Source: an uncultured Marinomonas sp. (GTDB taxonomy: Bacteria > Pseudomonadota > Gammaproteobacteria > Pseudomonadales > Marinomonadaceae). Taken from it: 64,000 bases of DNA. Each line of letters starts with the position of its first letter. Position 1 is the first letter of the stretch. Positions 26,117 to 36,542 of this stretch are shown here, piece after piece. The stretch lies in NCBI GenBank assembly GCA_947493575.1, contig CANLRQ010000004.1, positions 1 to 64,000 on the forward strand, written 5' to 3'. The notes beneath the pieces are model-generated. The model was not told the DNA's origin. It saw nothing but the letters and a program-made list of their open reading frames with translations, and searched no databases. A program made the translations under genes and the position numbers.

Positions 26117-27907
26117 CTAGTTTAGTTGGTTGGCTTTTCGATAAGGGCCTTCGTAATCAAATAAGCGTTCAGTAACCTTCCAATACTGTCCTTTTTTCTT
26201 TGCAATAACAAAGTCTGGGTAGGGGAGATAGCCTATGAAGGGCTTTATTTCGTCGCTGTTTGTAAAGTTTAGAGGTTGGGTTGCTTGAGCGAGGCGTCGC
26301 GCAAAGAGCTCATTGAACTGGGACAATGCAGGTTTTTTATTTAAATGGAAAGTCTCTTTTAACTCACTTCCGTCTTCATCAAAGTATCGAATGCTCAATA
26401 CGTGACCTTTAAGGTTGCTTTCCATGCCAGAGCAGCGAATGACTTTAGAATCTTTTAGATTGAGCGCTTTCTTTAATAGGTCGTCTGGATCAATCAATCT
26501 ACCTTCGCATGCATGACAGTGCCTTACGGCGATGTCATTTTCTTCATTACAGATTGGACAAGCTTTGAAGCGGAATCGATAAGAGCATTGAATAAGCTCT
26601 TCTTCTATTTGGTTATGTTGGTGAGTGGGGTTCTCAATGAGTCCATGGCAGCGTCTACCAAAGTGTTCCATGATGTCGCCATCATTATCGACTTTCCCCC
26701 AAAATGTGTTGGCAAACGTACAGATAGGGCATTCAACTTGAACAGGGACAGAGTCACTTTTCGGTTTTGTTTCTCCAATTTCTGGCATAAATAAATCGTA
26801 ACCATTATTGGCGTAGTCTAGTATTAGGCAGTCTTTTTTATTATCACTTAAACGCAAGCCGCGACCAACAATCTGCTGGAAAAGACTCACCGATTGAGTT
26901 GGGCGTAAAATAGCAATGACATCAACATGTGGTGCATCAAAGCCAGTTGTTAAAACAGACACATTGACAAGGTATTTAATTTGCTTGGCTTTAAATGTTT
27001 GAATGATGCGGTTGCGTTCAGGCATTGAAGTACCGCCATGAACAAGCTCAACTTGGTTGATGGGGTCTTGGTTACGTATGTATTGAGTTATCTCATTGGC
27101 ATGCTGTACTGTTGAAGCGAATATCATCACGCCTAGTCGATTTTTTGAAAGGTGAATTATTTGCTCAACAATGGCTTGGGTGACTCTTGGGTATTTACCT
27201 ACTAGTGTGTTCAGTGATTTGTTATTTGCCTCACTGTCATCTAATAGCTGATTGCTGGAATCCAATTTGGAAAAATCATAATGAGCGATAGCTGCATCAA
27301 AAAGTATGGGTTGTGTCAGGTAACCTTCTTTGATCATTTGTCTTAAAGGCAGTTCATAAATGCACTTTTTAAAGAGTCTGGATTCGCTGGAGCGTACAAA
27401 GCCATAATAATGTTGTTCGTAAATCCAGCCTGAACCAAGTCGAAAGGGTGTTGCCGTGAGTCCGAGTATTTTTATTTCCGGATTGATCTCTTTAAGATGG
27501 TTAATCACGCTCTGATATTGGGTGTCGGTATCATTGGAAATTCGATGGCATTCATCAATGATTAACAAGCTTGTTTTTTGGGTAAAATGATTTAAATTAG
27601 GTGCAAGTGATTGAACACTGGCAAAAGTTACTTGTTCAGATGTGGTTTTTTCACCTAAACCAGCAGAGAAAATCCCCGCTTTCCTTCCTGTCGCTTCAAA
27701 CTTAGCATGATTTTGTTCAACCAATTCTTTTACATGTGCAAGACAAAGTACTCTTCCTTTTGCTAAGCGGCTGAGCTCTGCGATGACTAGACTTTTGCCT
27801 GCACCCGTTGGTAATACTATGACGGCAGGGTTAAGGGACGCTCGAAAATGAGAGAGAGTTGCTTGAACGGCTTTGGTTTGATAGTCGCGAAGTTGAAAGT
27901 GATTCAT
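26117..27907 (-). CDS. radD: DEAD/DEAH-type helicase RadD (YejH)
   Basis: The 596-residue superfamily 2 helicase matches RadD in length and architecture. Walker A is 'LPTGAGKSLVIAELSRLA' near residues 32-49, motif II is 'LLIIDECHRIS' (DECH), motif III is 'LGLTATPFRLGSG', and motif VI is 'QQIVGRGLRLSD'. A C-terminal zinc region holds 'CPICTFANTFWGK' and 'CPICNEENDIAVRHCHAC'. RadD acts with SSB and RecA in resolving recombination intermediates and double-strand break damage. The ribosome binding site is poor. Its coding end lies in a low-information gap shared with the preceding gene. Confidence 0.88.
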   Translation of the reverse strand: MNHFQLRDYQTKAVQATLSHFRASLNPAVIVLPTGAGKSLVIAELSRLAKGRVLCLAHVKELVEQNHAKFEATGRKAGIFSAGLGEKTTSEQVTFASVQSLAPNLNHFTQKTSLLIIDECHRISNDTDTQYQSVINHLKEINPEIKILGLTATPFRLGSGWIYEQHYYGFVRSSESRLFKKCIYELPLRQMIKEGYLTQPILFDAAIAHYDFSKLDSSNQLLDDSEANNKSLNTLVGKYPRVTQAIVEQIIHLSKNRLGVMIFASTVQHANEITQYIRNQDPINQVELVHGGTSMPERNRIIQTFKAKQIKYLVNVSVLTTGFDAPHVDVIAILRPTQSVSLFQQIVGRGLRLSDNKKDCLILDYANNGYDLFMPEIGETKPKSDSVPVQVECPICTFANTFWGKVDNDGDIMEHFGRRCHGLIENPTHQHNQIEEELIQCSYRFRFKACPICNEENDIAVRHCHACEGRLIDPDDLLKKALNLKDSKVIRCSGMESNLKGHVLSIRYFDEDGSELKETFHLNKKPALSQFNELFARRLAQATQPLNFTNSDEIKPFIGYLPYPDFVIAKKKGQYWKVTERLFDYEGPYRKANQLN

Positions 27908-28002
27908 GCTTTAAGATAATAATATAATTTTTAATGCGTCAGAACGAGGATTGTTACAGTATCATGTCCCTCGATCTAATGATGTATTTTAGGATGAGTT
28001 TT

Positions 28003-28665
28003 ATGAGCCTTTTGATTGGTTCTGGTGATGTGTTCTCTAAGGTGGCAATAGACGAGCTGGTTGGTTCGTTAAGATCTAAGGGGTGGTGTGTGCTTGATGA
28101 TCTTTTTTCTATCGATTTAATTGATAGTTTAGTCTTAGAAGCTTCTTTATTGCCGAGAGCTGCAATGCAACAGGCAGGCATTGGTAGGCGTTCTGACTAT
28201 CAAGTAAAACTTGATGCTAGGCGAGACAGTATCTTGTGGATTGATGCTGATACTGTTTTAAGGTCGCGGTTCTTATCTGTAATGGAAGAAATGAGGATCG
28301 CCTTAAACCGGTCTTTGTTATTGGGTTTGTTTTATTATGAGGCGCATTTTGCACGTTATGACAAAGGCGGTTTTTATAAAAAACATCTTGATGCTTTTAA
28401 AGGGGAAAGTAATCGGATGTTATCAACGGTATTGTATTTGAATAATGATTGGCAGTCTGAAGATGGCGGTGAGTTGGTGCTATTTGATGAATTCAATACG
28501 GTAAAAGAGATTGCTCATATTCGTCCTGAAAAAGGTCGTTTTGTTGTTTTCTTAAGTGAGAGCTTTTATCACCAAGTTAATCCTGCAAGAGAGTGTCGTC
28601 ACAGTATTGCAGGATGGTTTCGAATAAACTCATCGAAACATTCTCGTGTTGATCCAGTTCGTTAA
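28003..28665 (+). CDS. 2-oxoglutarate/Fe(II) oxygenase, prolyl 4-hydroxylase-like
   Basis: The 220-residue protein has the double-stranded beta-helix iron triad: HxD in 'YKKHLDAFKGESN' and the distal His in 'SESFYHQVNPARECRHSIAGW', whose Arg would bind 2-oxoglutarate. 'LSTVLYLNNDWQSEDGGELVL' is typical of prolyl-hydroxylase-like members. The substrate may be a protein or peptide. I chose ATG at 28003 because AGGATG lies six bases upstream; an open frame continues back to 27934 without such a site. Its TAA stop lies within the terminal TTAAGGAA of a family B element. Confidence 0.85.
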   Translation: MSLLIGSGDVFSKVAIDELVGSLRSKGWCVLDDLFSIDLIDSLVLEASLLPRAAMQQAGIGRRSDYQVKLDARRDSILWIDADTVLRSRFLSVMEEMRIALNRSLLLGLFYYEAHFARYDKGGFYKKHLDAFKGESNRMLSTVLYLNNDWQSEDGGELVLFDEFNTVKEIAHIRPEKGRFVVFLSESFYHQVNPARECRHSIAGWFRINSSKHSRVDPVR

Positions 28666-28732
28666 GGAAATTACGAATAAGCCTTCTTGCCTCAGGGTGT
28701 GAATAAAAGCCTGCTATTCGCACCTTCCTTAA
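28662..28732. repeat. Family B palindromic element, 71 bp
   Basis: The termini are TTAAGGAAATTACGAATAAG at 28662 and the inverse CACCTTCCTTAA ending at 28732. The inner 'ccttcttgcctcagggtgtgaa' and 'aaaagcctgctattcg' match the left end of the 270-bp copy at 47773. The left arm supplies the stop codon of the oxygenase gene. Confidence 0.8.
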
Positions 28733-28918
28733 TTTTATCGATTCTATTTTGCCCTTAGTTGATTTACCGCAATGAAAAGCGTGTTTTAAGGGTCGAAATT
28801 ATTGCATGTATTTCTTATAATGCGCCCGTTTATTGTTGCCTTGAATTAGGTGCTGTTTAGTTTTGAAACTATTTTTAATTGCTCTGGTTTTACGTTCCAG
28901 ATCGCAGAGGAGAGAAAT

Positions 28919-29908
28919 GTGTCTGTTGTTGTTTGTGCTTTATATAAATTTGTTACGTTAGAAAATTATCAAGAATTGCGTGAACCGTTACAAAAAATGC
29001 TTGAAGAGAATGGCATTCGCGGTACCTTATTGCTTGCGACAGAAGGGATTAATGGTACCGTTGCTGGTAGTCGAGAAGCAATTGATGGCATGTTGGAGTG
29101 GTTGTCTAATGTTCCAGGCTTGGATAATTTGTCGTATAAAGAGTCTTATGATGAGGACATGCCTTTTTACCGTACTAAGGTAAAATTGAAAAAAGAAATT
29201 GTTACCATGGGTGTAGAGGGTATTGATCCAAAAGAAGTGGTGGGCACTTATGTACAGCCAAAAGATTGGAATGCATTAATTTCTGATCCAGATGTTGTTT
29301 TGGTTGATACACGAAATGACTATGAAGTACAAATTGGTACTTTTAAGAATGCAGTAAACCCTAAAACAGAAACATTTCGAGAATTTCCTGATTATGTAAA
29401 ACAAAACATGGACCCAGCTAAGCAAAAAAAAGTCGCTATGTTTTGTACGGGCGGTATTCGCTGCGAAAAATCCACAGCTTATATGAAAGAGCAAGGTTTT
29501 GAAGAGGTTTATCACCTAGAAGGTGGGATTCTGAAATACCTTGAAGAGGTTTCTCCAGAAGAGACGATGTGGGAGGGCGAGTGTTTTGTGTTTGATAATC
29601 GCGTTTCCGTCAATCACCATCTTCAAAAGGGTGAGTACGATCAGTGCCATGCTTGTCGTATGCCAATTACGGAAGAAGAAAAGCAGGATGAGCGCTTTGT
29701 GCAGGGCGTGAGTTGTGTGCACTGTTATGACAAGGTGTCTGATCAGCAGCGTCAACGCTTTATAGAGCGTGAAAGGCAGGTTCAATTAGCTCGTGAGCGT
29801 GGTGAAGAGCATATTGGTGCAGATGTGTCGCAAGCAGTAGAAAAACACCGTCAAGAAAAGCAGTTAGAGAAAGAACGTCAAAGATCTCTACGAAAAAGCA
29901 AAGCGTAA
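28919..29908 (+). CDS. trhO: tRNA uridine 5-hydroxylation rhodanese TrhO (YceA)
   Basis: The 329-residue protein matches TrhO, which makes 5-hydroxyuridine at wobble position 34 of several tRNAs using oxygen. An acylphosphatase-like N-terminal domain ('[19 protein letters not shown]') precedes the rhodanese domain with catalytic cysteine in '[17 protein letters not shown]'. A C-terminal cysteine-rich piece is '[14 protein letters not shown]' and '[13 protein letters not shown]'. I chose GTG at 28919, five bases after GAGGAGAG. An open frame begins upstream at 28850 but without a ribosome binding site. A strong hairpin terminator follows. Confidence 0.9.
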   Translation: MSVVVCALYKFVTLENYQELREPLQKMLEENGIRGTLLLATEGINGTVAGSREAIDGMLEWLSNVPGLDNLSYKESYDEDMPFYRTKVKLKKEIVTMGVEGIDPKEVVGTYVQPKDWNALISDPDVVLVDTRNDYEVQIGTFKNAVNPKTETFREFPDYVKQNMDPAKQKKVAMFCTGGIRCEKSTAYMKEQGFEEVYHLEGGILKYLEEVSPEETMWEGECFVFDNRVSVNHHLQKGEYDQCHACRMPITEEEKQDERFVQGVSCVHCYDKVSDQQRQRFIERERQVQLARERGEEHIGADVSQAVEKHRQEKQLEKERQRSLRKSKA

Positions 29909-29923
29909 GGTCTAGAGCAACGC

Positions 29924-29960
29924 CAAAGCCCAGCATCTTAAACTGAGGTGTTGGGCTTTG
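29924..29960 (+). terminator. Terminator of trhO
   Basis: CAAAGCCCA (29924-29932) pairs with TGGGCTTTG (29952-29960), with further inner pairs GCA/TGT, followed by TTGTTTT. It lies 15 bases past the stop. Confidence 0.8.
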
Positions 29961-29965
29961 TTGTT

Positions 29966-30048
29966 TTAAGGAAGGTGCGAGTAAGTCTACTAAGCCTCAA
30001 CCTTTCAGAGAGCCCGTCAAATAAGGCGCGATTCTGCAGGAATGTTAA
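29966..30048. repeat. Family B element, truncated half copy
   Basis: This begins with TTAAGGAAGGTGCGAG and continues 'taagtctactaagcctcaacctttcagag', then 'gtcaaataaggcgcgattctgcaggaatgttaa'. All of it matches the right half of the 47773-48042 copy in reverse complement. The other terminus is absent. The truncated edge falls on the stop codon of the GGDEF/EAL gene (30045-30047), so the element now supplies it. Confidence 0.8.
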
Positions 30049-32894
30049 GGGTTTGATATGGTTTCTTTTTGAATTAAGTTCACAAAGTCGATACTGTTTA
30101 GGGCTGGGCTTTTGAAATAACCTTGATAGCTATTGCAGTTGTTCTCTTTCAAAAATGACAGTTGATCTGCTTCTTCAACGCCTTCAGCTACAACGCTTAG
30201 GTTGAGGCTTTTAGCCATGGAAATAATTGCTTCGGCAATCTGCGCGTCTATTGGGTCTGTCATAATATCGGTGACAAAACTTTTGTCTATTTTTAAGATG
30301 CTGACATCGAAGTATTTTAAGTATGCCAAAGAAGAGTATCCTGTGCCAAAATCATCTATTGCTAGGCGGATATCTAGGTTTTTCAATTTTAATAAGGTTT
30401 CTTTTGTCAGTAGTTGGTCATGCATTAACACGCCTTCGGTAATTTCTAATACTAAGTTTTTGGGTGAAAGTCCTGTTTCTGTCAATGTTGTTTGAATATT
30501 TTCAATTAGGGCTGCGTCATTGAATTGCACTGGAGAAATATTGACTGCTATATAATCTAGATGGATGCCTTGTTTCTGCCAATTAACAAATTCCTGACAA
30601 GCTTTTTTTAATACCCATGCACCAAGTTTAATAATTTGCCCACTGGATTCTGCTGCTGGAATAAACTTATCTGGGGGGATATTTCCTAAATTGGGGTCTG
30701 TCCATCTGGTAAGGCATTCGGCGGCAATAATATTGTTATTATCACTATTAACTATGGGTTGAAAATTTACTCTAAAAGAGCTTTCTTTCATTGCCTGATC
30801 GATTCGGTTTTCTAAAGAAAGCTTTGATTGCAGTTCTAAAGTGAATTCTTCGAGGTAAAGCTGAGCTCTACGTTTGCCTAAGAACTTTGCTCTGTAAAGC
30901 GCCGTATCGGCATTTTTAAATAAGTTTATGTGATTTAGACCGTGTTCAGGATAGATGCTGGCGCCAATACTAATGCTGGTTTTCATCTGCATATTAGCTT
31001 GTCCGGAGACATGGATAGGTTGTGTAAAACTATTTATCAGGTTTTGGGCTATATCGAGTAACTGCTTTGAACTAGAGATATCTTCAACAATGATCATAAA
31101 CTCATCACCGCCCATTCTTCCTACGCTGTCGCATAGGCGAACTTGCTTTTTAAGGCGCTCCGCAACTAAGACAAGGAGTTGATCGCCTATAGGGTGTCCA
31201 TGGGTATCATTGATGTTTTTGAATTGATCAAGGTCGAGAATTAAAAGTCCAAGTTTTTGATTCTTTTTATCGGAAAGATAAATGGACTTAATCAGTTTTT
31301 CTTCAATAGCTGCTCTGTTGGGTAGCTGTGTAAGGGGGTCGTGAAAGGCAAGTTGCTTGAGTTTCTTTTCAGCGTGAATTTGCTCGGTAATATCAAGCAT
31401 AGCCCAAGCTTGCTTTTCACCAAGTCGACAACCTCTAAATTCCATCCATCGAATGGAGCCATCACCACGGATAATTTGTAATATACAGTCTGAAATTAAT
31501 GCGGAGTTGTGTGTAACACTCAAGTGGAATTCAGTACTTGGCTTGTAGTGTTGATTGAATAAGTTTTCAAAAAAATCATCAGTCGTAATGAGCTTAGTGT
31601 TGGAATACCCTGTAAGTGCTTCCATCAATTTATTCATAGAGACTTTATTATCAGCAACAGAAAAAAACGCAATGGGTAAGTTGCTGATAAACTCAACTAA
31701 TTTGTCGTGTTTTGTAAGAAGCGCTTTTTCTGCTTCTTTCTCATAAGTTATGTCTCGGTTAATGCCTATTATTTTGTCAGCTGATACCGAGTTACCCTTA
31801 ATGTGTGTGGAAGAAACATAGATATGGCGTGTTTCATTGTTCTTGGTAAGTATTCTAAACTCTGAAATAATTCCCTGACGATTAGTAAGCCCTTGATTGA
31901 ACTTTGCGTTGATTCTTTCTATGTCTTCAGGGTGTACTGTTCGAGTAAAGTCGCTAAGTTGATTGGTGAATGTCTCTGGTGAGACATCAAACACTTTAAA
32001 CATGGCATCGTCCCAAATCAATCTTTGAGACTCGATTTCATATTCCCAAATAGCGATATTACCTGCATCTAAAGCAAGCTGTAGACGTTTTGTTAACTGA
32101 TGTAATTCATTTTGTCGATGTCGTTCTTCGGTAATATCAACAAAAGAAGTGATAGACATATGTGGCGTGTCTTCATTTTCTTTAAATATTGGTTGGGAGT
32201 TGATTTTGAGCCAGCGAACGCCATCATTAGGCGTGTTAATACCCATTATGAAATTTAAAATGGGTATGCCTTTAGATATGGCAAGTGAAGACGGGTGTTG
32301 GTCAGGTGGGCAAGGTTGACCATCTTCTGTAATGGTATGCCATTTTGGGTCTGTGTTGGCTAAACCTCGCATTTGATCGCTAGTTAGCCCAATTATGGTT
32401 TCAGATGCTGGATTATTCGCGGTTATGACGCCATTTGCATCTTGAATGACCACGCCTTCGCGTAATGAGTTTAATACACGAGCTTCATCTTTACTAAGTA
32501 GAGCAGGGTGGATTGTGCCCGAATGTTGATCCATTCTGCTGCTAATAGATACAAGAATCAGAGATTCATTATTTACAGTGATAGGTGCAATAAAAAAAGT
32601 AAAGTAATGGGTGTAATCTAAAGCGGAGGCGCTGGTTTGAATGTTCGAGGTGACGGTTTTTTCTGTTGCTGCTTTGCGGATAGCAGACTGAAGGTCTTTA
32701 TAAAGTTGGCTATGATTGAGTTTTTTATTAGGCCAAACTTCCTCCCTTTCAGCAAAAAGATGGCTGTCAGGAAATTTTTCTAAACTCCTTTGCCAGTAAG
32801 GAGTTGTATGTAAAATGGTTTCATCTGTAGAAAGAATAGCAATACTAAGAGGTATGCTATTGTACAAATGCGCCAAAGAACTTGTTGTGCTCAA
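30045..32894 (-). CDS. PAS-containing diguanylate cyclase/phosphodiesterase (GGDEF-EAL)
   Basis: The 949-residue cytoplasmic protein has four PAS-like segments (about 10-105, 140-255, 270-385, 395-505), then GGDEF (about 515-680) and EAL (about 695-940). The cyclase motif is intact, 'GRMGGDEFMII', with the RxxD product-inhibition site 'RLCD' five residues upstream. The phosphodiesterase motif is ECL rather than EAL, but the metal Glu is kept. 'NISPVQF', 'EITEGVL', 'IDDFGTGYSSL', 'KIDKSFV', 'AEGVE' and 'YQGYF' are also conserved. Both activities are therefore plausible. No membrane helix is visible. The C-terminal stop falls inside a truncated family B element. Confidence 0.93.
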   Translation of the reverse strand: MSTTSSLAHLYNSIPLSIAILSTDETILHTTPYWQRSLEKFPDSHLFAEREEVWPNKKLNHSQLYKDLQSAIRKAATEKTVTSNIQTSASALDYTHYFTFFIAPITVNNESLILVSISSRMDQHSGTIHPALLSKDEARVLNSLREGVVIQDANGVITANNPASETIIGLTSDQMRGLANTDPKWHTITEDGQPCPPDQHPSSLAISKGIPILNFIMGINTPNDGVRWLKINSQPIFKENEDTPHMSITSFVDITEERHRQNELHQLTKRLQLALDAGNIAIWEYEIESQRLIWDDAMFKVFDVSPETFTNQLSDFTRTVHPEDIERINAKFNQGLTNRQGIISEFRILTKNNETRHIYVSSTHIKGNSVSADKIIGINRDITYEKEAEKALLTKHDKLVEFISNLPIAFFSVADNKVSMNKLMEALTGYSNTKLITTDDFFENLFNQHYKPSTEFHLSVTHNSALISDCILQIIRGDGSIRWMEFRGCRLGEKQAWAMLDITEQIHAEKKLKQLAFHDPLTQLPNRAAIEEKLIKSIYLSDKKNQKLGLLILDLDQFKNINDTHGHPIGDQLLVLVAERLKKQVRLCDSVGRMGGDEFMIIVEDISSSKQLLDIAQNLINSFTQPIHVSGQANMQMKTSISIGASIYPEHGLNHINLFKNADTALYRAKFLGKRRAQLYLEEFTLELQSKLSLENRIDQAMKESSFRVNFQPIVNSDNNNIIAAECLTRWTDPNLGNIPPDKFIPAAESSGQIIKLGAWVLKKACQEFVNWQKQGIHLDYIAVNISPVQFNDAALIENIQTTLTETGLSPKNLVLEITEGVLMHDQLLTKETLLKLKNLDIRLAIDDFGTGYSSLAYLKYFDVSILKIDKSFVTDIMTDPIDAQIAEAIISMAKSLNLSVVAEGVEEADQLSFLKENNCNSYQGYFKSPALNSIDFVNLIQKETISNP

Positions 32895-33230
32895 ACTTTT
32901 CTCCTTACCGTTAAAAGCATGCCGCTAGTGCACTTGTATTACGTTTATTCATAATTAGAGAAAGACTTCATTTTCAGTAATTTAACTACTAACAATGCGC
33001 TATCAAATGTTAGAAGGTATTTGCTTTTAAATCAAGTATAAGAGATATAATTAAATTAAATTATGGGCTGATATTAATCGAATGAGGTTGGCATAGTAAA
33101 CTTGCTAACTTAATATTCTATAATGAAAAACTTCTTCAGTTTAGTGGTAAGATACTCTTTATCAGGTAGTTCCCTAAAGAGGGTTGGTGCCGTACAATGT
33201 CCAATCTCACAAATATAGCCAGTACGGATT
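32895..33230. other. Divergent intergenic region upstream of dnaX
   Basis: This holds the promoters of the GGDEF/EAL gene (left) and dnaX (right). Near dnaX, CTCTTTA (33155-33161) pairs with TAAAGAG (33175-33181), and CCGTAC (33189-33194) pairs with GTACGG (33222-33227). Together they could fold the dnaX leader. I see no signal recognition particle RNA core. Confidence 0.45.
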
Positions 33231-35600
33231 ATGAGTTATCAAGTTTTAGCCCGTAAGTGGCGACCACAAACCTTTATTGAAATGGCTGGGCAAGATCATG
33301 TCTTGCAAGCTTTAGTTAATGCATTGCGTCAACAGCGCTTACATCATGCTTACTTATTCACTGGTACTCGAGGGGTCGGTAAAACGACAATTGCGCGGAT
33401 TTTTGCTAAGTGCCTTAATTGTGAAACCAATGGTATTTCACCAGAGCCATGTGGCACCTGTGCAAGTTGCGTTGAAATTACGCAAGGAAACTTTGTTGAT
33501 TTGATTGAAGTGGACGCTGCATCTCGTACAAAAGTCGAAGATACGCGTGAATTATTAGAAAATGTGCAATACGCTCCCACAAGAGGGCGTTTTAAAGTCT
33601 ATCTAATAGATGAAGTTCATATGTTATCGACGCACTCTTTTAATGCGTTGTTAAAGACTTTAGAAGAACCTCCTGAGCATGTTAAATTCCTTTTGGCCAC
33701 AACTGACCCGCAAAAGCTGCCTGTTACCGTCTTGTCTCGTTGCTTACAATTTAACTTGAAAAACATGTCATCTTCACGGGTAGTAAATTATCTAACAAAA
33801 ATCTTAAGTGAAGAGCAGTTGTCATTTGACGAGGCTGCGCTGTGGCAAATTGGCCAAGCGGCAAATGGCAGTATGCGTGATGCATTAAGTTTGACGGATC
33901 AAGCCATTGCGTTTGGTGATGGTGTTATATCTGAAACAGGCGTTACTTCCATGTTAGGCTTGGTTAATCAGAGTCAAATACTGACTTTGGTTGAAATGAT
34001 CGCCAGCAATGATGCTCAATCTGTCTTAAATAAAATTACTGAATTGGCTGATTATCAACCTGATTTTGTAGCTCTTTGTGCAAACCTCATGGATGTATTG
34101 CATAGAGTGGCAATTGAGCAGCAAGTCCCCGGCGCACTGGAAGATCAGCTTGGCGATTTAGAACGTATTCGCATGTTGGCGCAACGGATTTCACCTCAAG
34201 AAGTGCAACTTTTATATCAGAGCCTTTTAATGGGGCGGAAAGACTTGCATCTGGCTCATGCACCAAAATCTGGTTTTGAAATGTTAATGTTGCGTCTGAT
34301 TGCCTTTAGACCAGCGGCTCCTGTTAACATTGAAATGTCTGCTGAACCTGTTAAAGCAACGGTCATTACATCGCCCAGTGTGCCTAGTCCTTCTACCGAA
34401 TTGAATGCTACCGAGTCGAGTGCTATTGAATCGAACATTGTTGAACCTCCGCTTAATCCTGTTGTGCAGCAAAAACAGCCACTTCAAAGTGAACCTATAG
34501 CGGAACCTATTCATCAAGCTGATAGCCATTCTATCTCCAATCAAACGGCTGCAACTGCGGCCATGAGTGCGGAAGAGCGTCCTCCTTGGGAAGCTTCTCC
34601 TGTAGGTGATGCGGACGTTCCAGTTGTTGAAAATACAGAAAAGAAAGTGGAACCGAAAGCGGTGGCAATGGAGCCATCTCCAGTTGATAGTTCTCCAGTT
34701 GATAGCCATTTAAACGCAACGCCATATCAATCTGATTTAAGTGCTAACTCTGATTTCAACTCTGATAACGAAATTGTGCAAGATAGTAACCTCGCACAGC
34801 CTAATAGCTCATTAGAAGTTGAGGCGGCTTATGAAGACTATGAAGAAGAGAAATCTGAAGAAGAACAATCTGTAGAAGAGCAATCTGGACATGCAATTGT
34901 AGATAGATCCGATGCGGTTCAATCTAGCGAACCTCTAATACATCACCCAGCCAAATCTTTAGTCGATGATACTATCGAAGAAGATGAGTCAGATGTTGAA
35001 GAAATGGCGATTAATGAATCTCTTGATCCACATTTCTCTGTATCAGATTTGGTTAATGCATTGGCTTCTACAGATGAGGCAGAAGATTCTGTTGGGGAGA
35101 ATGATGCAGATGCGTCGGATGTATCTCTTTCTAAAGCTCAAAAACGAGTGGTTGATACTATTGCTCAACCCGCTTTAGCCATGGAATTACCACCATTAAA
35201 TCATTTTTCTGAATTAACAATGCAGCTTTGGTGGTTAGTTGCTCCACGGCTTGAGTTAACAGGTTTAGTGCAGAATATTGTAATGAATTCCAGTTTGATC
35301 GAAGCAACGGAATTAGGTTTAAAAATACAAGTGCCATTAGAATATGGGCACATGTTAAACCAAGTACGCTATGAACAGATTCAACAGGCTTTAGGTGATT
35401 TTTTTGGCGTTGTAGTGCCTTTGATCATAGATACCGTTGAAGATGTAACTGGTGTAACAGCGGAAGAATTTGCTGCCAGCAAGCGTGCAGAAGCGTTGCA
35501 GGCCGCAATAGACCATTTAAATACTCATCCTATTGTTAAAGCACTGGGTGAAAATTTGAATGGACAACTTATTTATGAATCAGTAAAAGTAAAAGCGTAA
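33231..35600 (+). CDS. dnaX: DNA polymerase III subunit gamma/tau
   Basis: The 789-residue clamp-loader ATPase has Walker A '[18 protein letters not shown]', the zinc cysteines 'CLNCE' and 'CGTCASC', Walker B '[11 protein letters not shown]', and 'RCLQFNLKN' (domain I-III to about 365). Residues from about 370 to 640 are an acidic, Ser/Glu-rich low-complexity linker, much longer than usual. The C-terminal tau domain (about 645-789) binds the polymerase alpha subunit. I did not see the A-AAA-AAG slippery heptamer that makes gamma in E. coli. The three downstream genes ybaB, recR and rnd follow tightly, as in many gammaproteobacteria. Confidence 0.95.
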   Translation: MSYQVLARKWRPQTFIEMAGQDHVLQALVNALRQQRLHHAYLFTGTRGVGKTTIARIFAKCLNCETNGISPEPCGTCASCVEITQGNFVDLIEVDAASRTKVEDTRELLENVQYAPTRGRFKVYLIDEVHMLSTHSFNALLKTLEEPPEHVKFLLATTDPQKLPVTVLSRCLQFNLKNMSSSRVVNYLTKILSEEQLSFDEAALWQIGQAANGSMRDALSLTDQAIAFGDGVISETGVTSMLGLVNQSQILTLVEMIASNDAQSVLNKITELADYQPDFVALCANLMDVLHRVAIEQQVPGALEDQLGDLERIRMLAQRISPQEVQLLYQSLLMGRKDLHLAHAPKSGFEMLMLRLIAFRPAAPVNIEMSAEPVKATVITSPSVPSPSTELNATESSAIESNIVEPPLNPVVQQKQPLQSEPIAEPIHQADSHSISNQTAATAAMSAEERPPWEASPVGDADVPVVENTEKKVEPKAVAMEPSPVDSSPVDSHLNATPYQSDLSANSDFNSDNEIVQDSNLAQPNSSLEVEAAYEDYEEEKSEEEQSVEEQSGHAIVDRSDAVQSSEPLIHHPAKSLVDDTIEEDESDVEEMAINESLDPHFSVSDLVNALASTDEAEDSVGENDADASDVSLSKAQKRVVDTIAQPALAMELPPLNHFSELTMQLWWLVAPRLELTGLVQNIVMNSSLIEATELGLKIQVPLEYGHMLNQVRYEQIQQALGDFFGVVVPLIIDTVEDVTGVTAEEFAASKRAEALQAAIDHLNTHPIVKALGENLNGQLIYESVKVKA

Positions 35601-35611
35601 CGGAGAAGAAA

Positions 35612-35938
35612 ATGTTTAAAGGTGGTATGGGTAATATGATGCGCCAAGCGCAAAAAATGCAGGAAAATGTGCAAAAAGCGCAAGATGAGATTGCTAATAT
35701 GGAAGTTGAAGGTAAATCTGGCGCGGGATTAGTGACAGTTACTATGACAGGTCGTCATGACGTGAAACGAGTACAAATTGATCAAAGCCTTTTTGAAGAT
35801 GATAAAGAAATGCTTGAAGATTTAATCGCAGCCGCTGTAAACGATGCTGTGCGTAATATTGAATCTGCACAAAAAGAAAAAATGGACGATGCTACGGCTG
35901 GTATGCAATTGCCACCGGGTTTTAAAATGCCATTTTAG
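35612..35938 (+). CDS. ybaB: YbaB/EbfC nucleoid-associated protein
   Basis: The 108-residue protein matches YbaB/EbfC: '[20 protein letters not shown]' as the N-terminal helix, '[21 protein letters not shown]' as the beta core, and '[15 protein letters not shown]' as the C-terminal helix. It forms tweezer-shaped dimers that bind DNA with little sequence preference. It is 11 bases after dnaX and nine bases before recR, the standard arrangement, suggesting co-expression in replication and repair. Confidence 0.95.
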   Translation: MFKGGMGNMMRQAQKMQENVQKAQDEIANMEVEGKSGAGLVTVTMTGRHDVKRVQIDQSLFEDDKEMLEDLIAAAVNDAVRNIESAQKEKMDDATAGMQLPPGFKMPF

Positions 35939-35947
35939 GAGAAGTTT

Positions 35948-36541
35948 GTGTTCAGTCCGCTCATTGATGAATTGATAGAGTCTTTGCGATGCTTGCCTGG
36001 AGTTGGCCCCAAGTCAGCTCAGAAGATGGCATTGTACTTACTTGAGCGTGAATACAAAGGCGCTGACCGTTTGGCTGGCGCTTTACGTACTGCGTTAGAT
36101 AAAGTTGGACGGTGTTCTTCTTGTCGTACTTTGACGGAAGAAACTGAGTGTGCAATCTGCCGGGATGAGAAGCGCAATACGGGTGTTATGTGTATTGTGG
36201 AAACACCAGCGGATGTCATTGCAATTGAGTCATCTGGTTGCTTTTCGGGGCGTTATTTTGTGCTGATGGGGCATTTGTCTCCTATTGATGGCATAGGTCC
36301 TGATGAATTGGGCTTAGATAAGTTGAAGAATGTGGTTGAGTTTAACAATGTTTCAGAAGTGATCATTGCGACTAACTCCACTGTAGAAGGTGAAGCAACC
36401 AGTTATTATATTGCTGAACTATTGAAAGAATTAAATATTGATATCAGTCGTATTGCCCATGGTGTTCCTATGGGTGGTGAACTGGAATTTGTCGATGGTA
36501 ATACATTGGCTCTGGCATTAGATGGGCGGAAAAAGCTGTAG
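35948..36541 (+). CDS. recR: Recombination mediator RecR
   Basis: The 197-residue protein has the RecR helix-hairpin-helix '[17 protein letters not shown]', the zinc finger '[18 protein letters not shown]', and a TOPRIM domain beginning '[15 protein letters not shown]'. A Walker-like '[20 protein letters not shown]' closes it. It forms a ring clamp and loads RecA on SSB-coated gaps together with RecO or RecF. The start is GTG ([12 protein letters not shown]), with GGAGAAG upstream. The stop is one base before rnd begins. Confidence 0.96.
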   Translation: MFSPLIDELIESLRCLPGVGPKSAQKMALYLLEREYKGADRLAGALRTALDKVGRCSSCRTLTEETECAICRDEKRNTGVMCIVETPADVIAIESSGCFSGRYFVLMGHLSPIDGIGPDELGLDKLKNVVEFNNVSEVIIATNSTVEGEATSYYIAELLKELNIDISRIAHGVPMGGELEFVDGNTLALALDGRKKL

Positions 36542-36542
36542 T

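Noticed and set aside
33121..33230. Possible signal recognition particle RNA upstream of dnaX
   Set aside because: The conserved SRP core (GGTCAGG followed by GGAAGCAGCC) is absent.
34284..34709. Long reverse-strand open frame (141 codons) inside dnaX
   Set aside because: It lies opposite the low-complexity acidic linker, is an Arg/Asn-rich mirror of that composition, and has no ribosome binding site.
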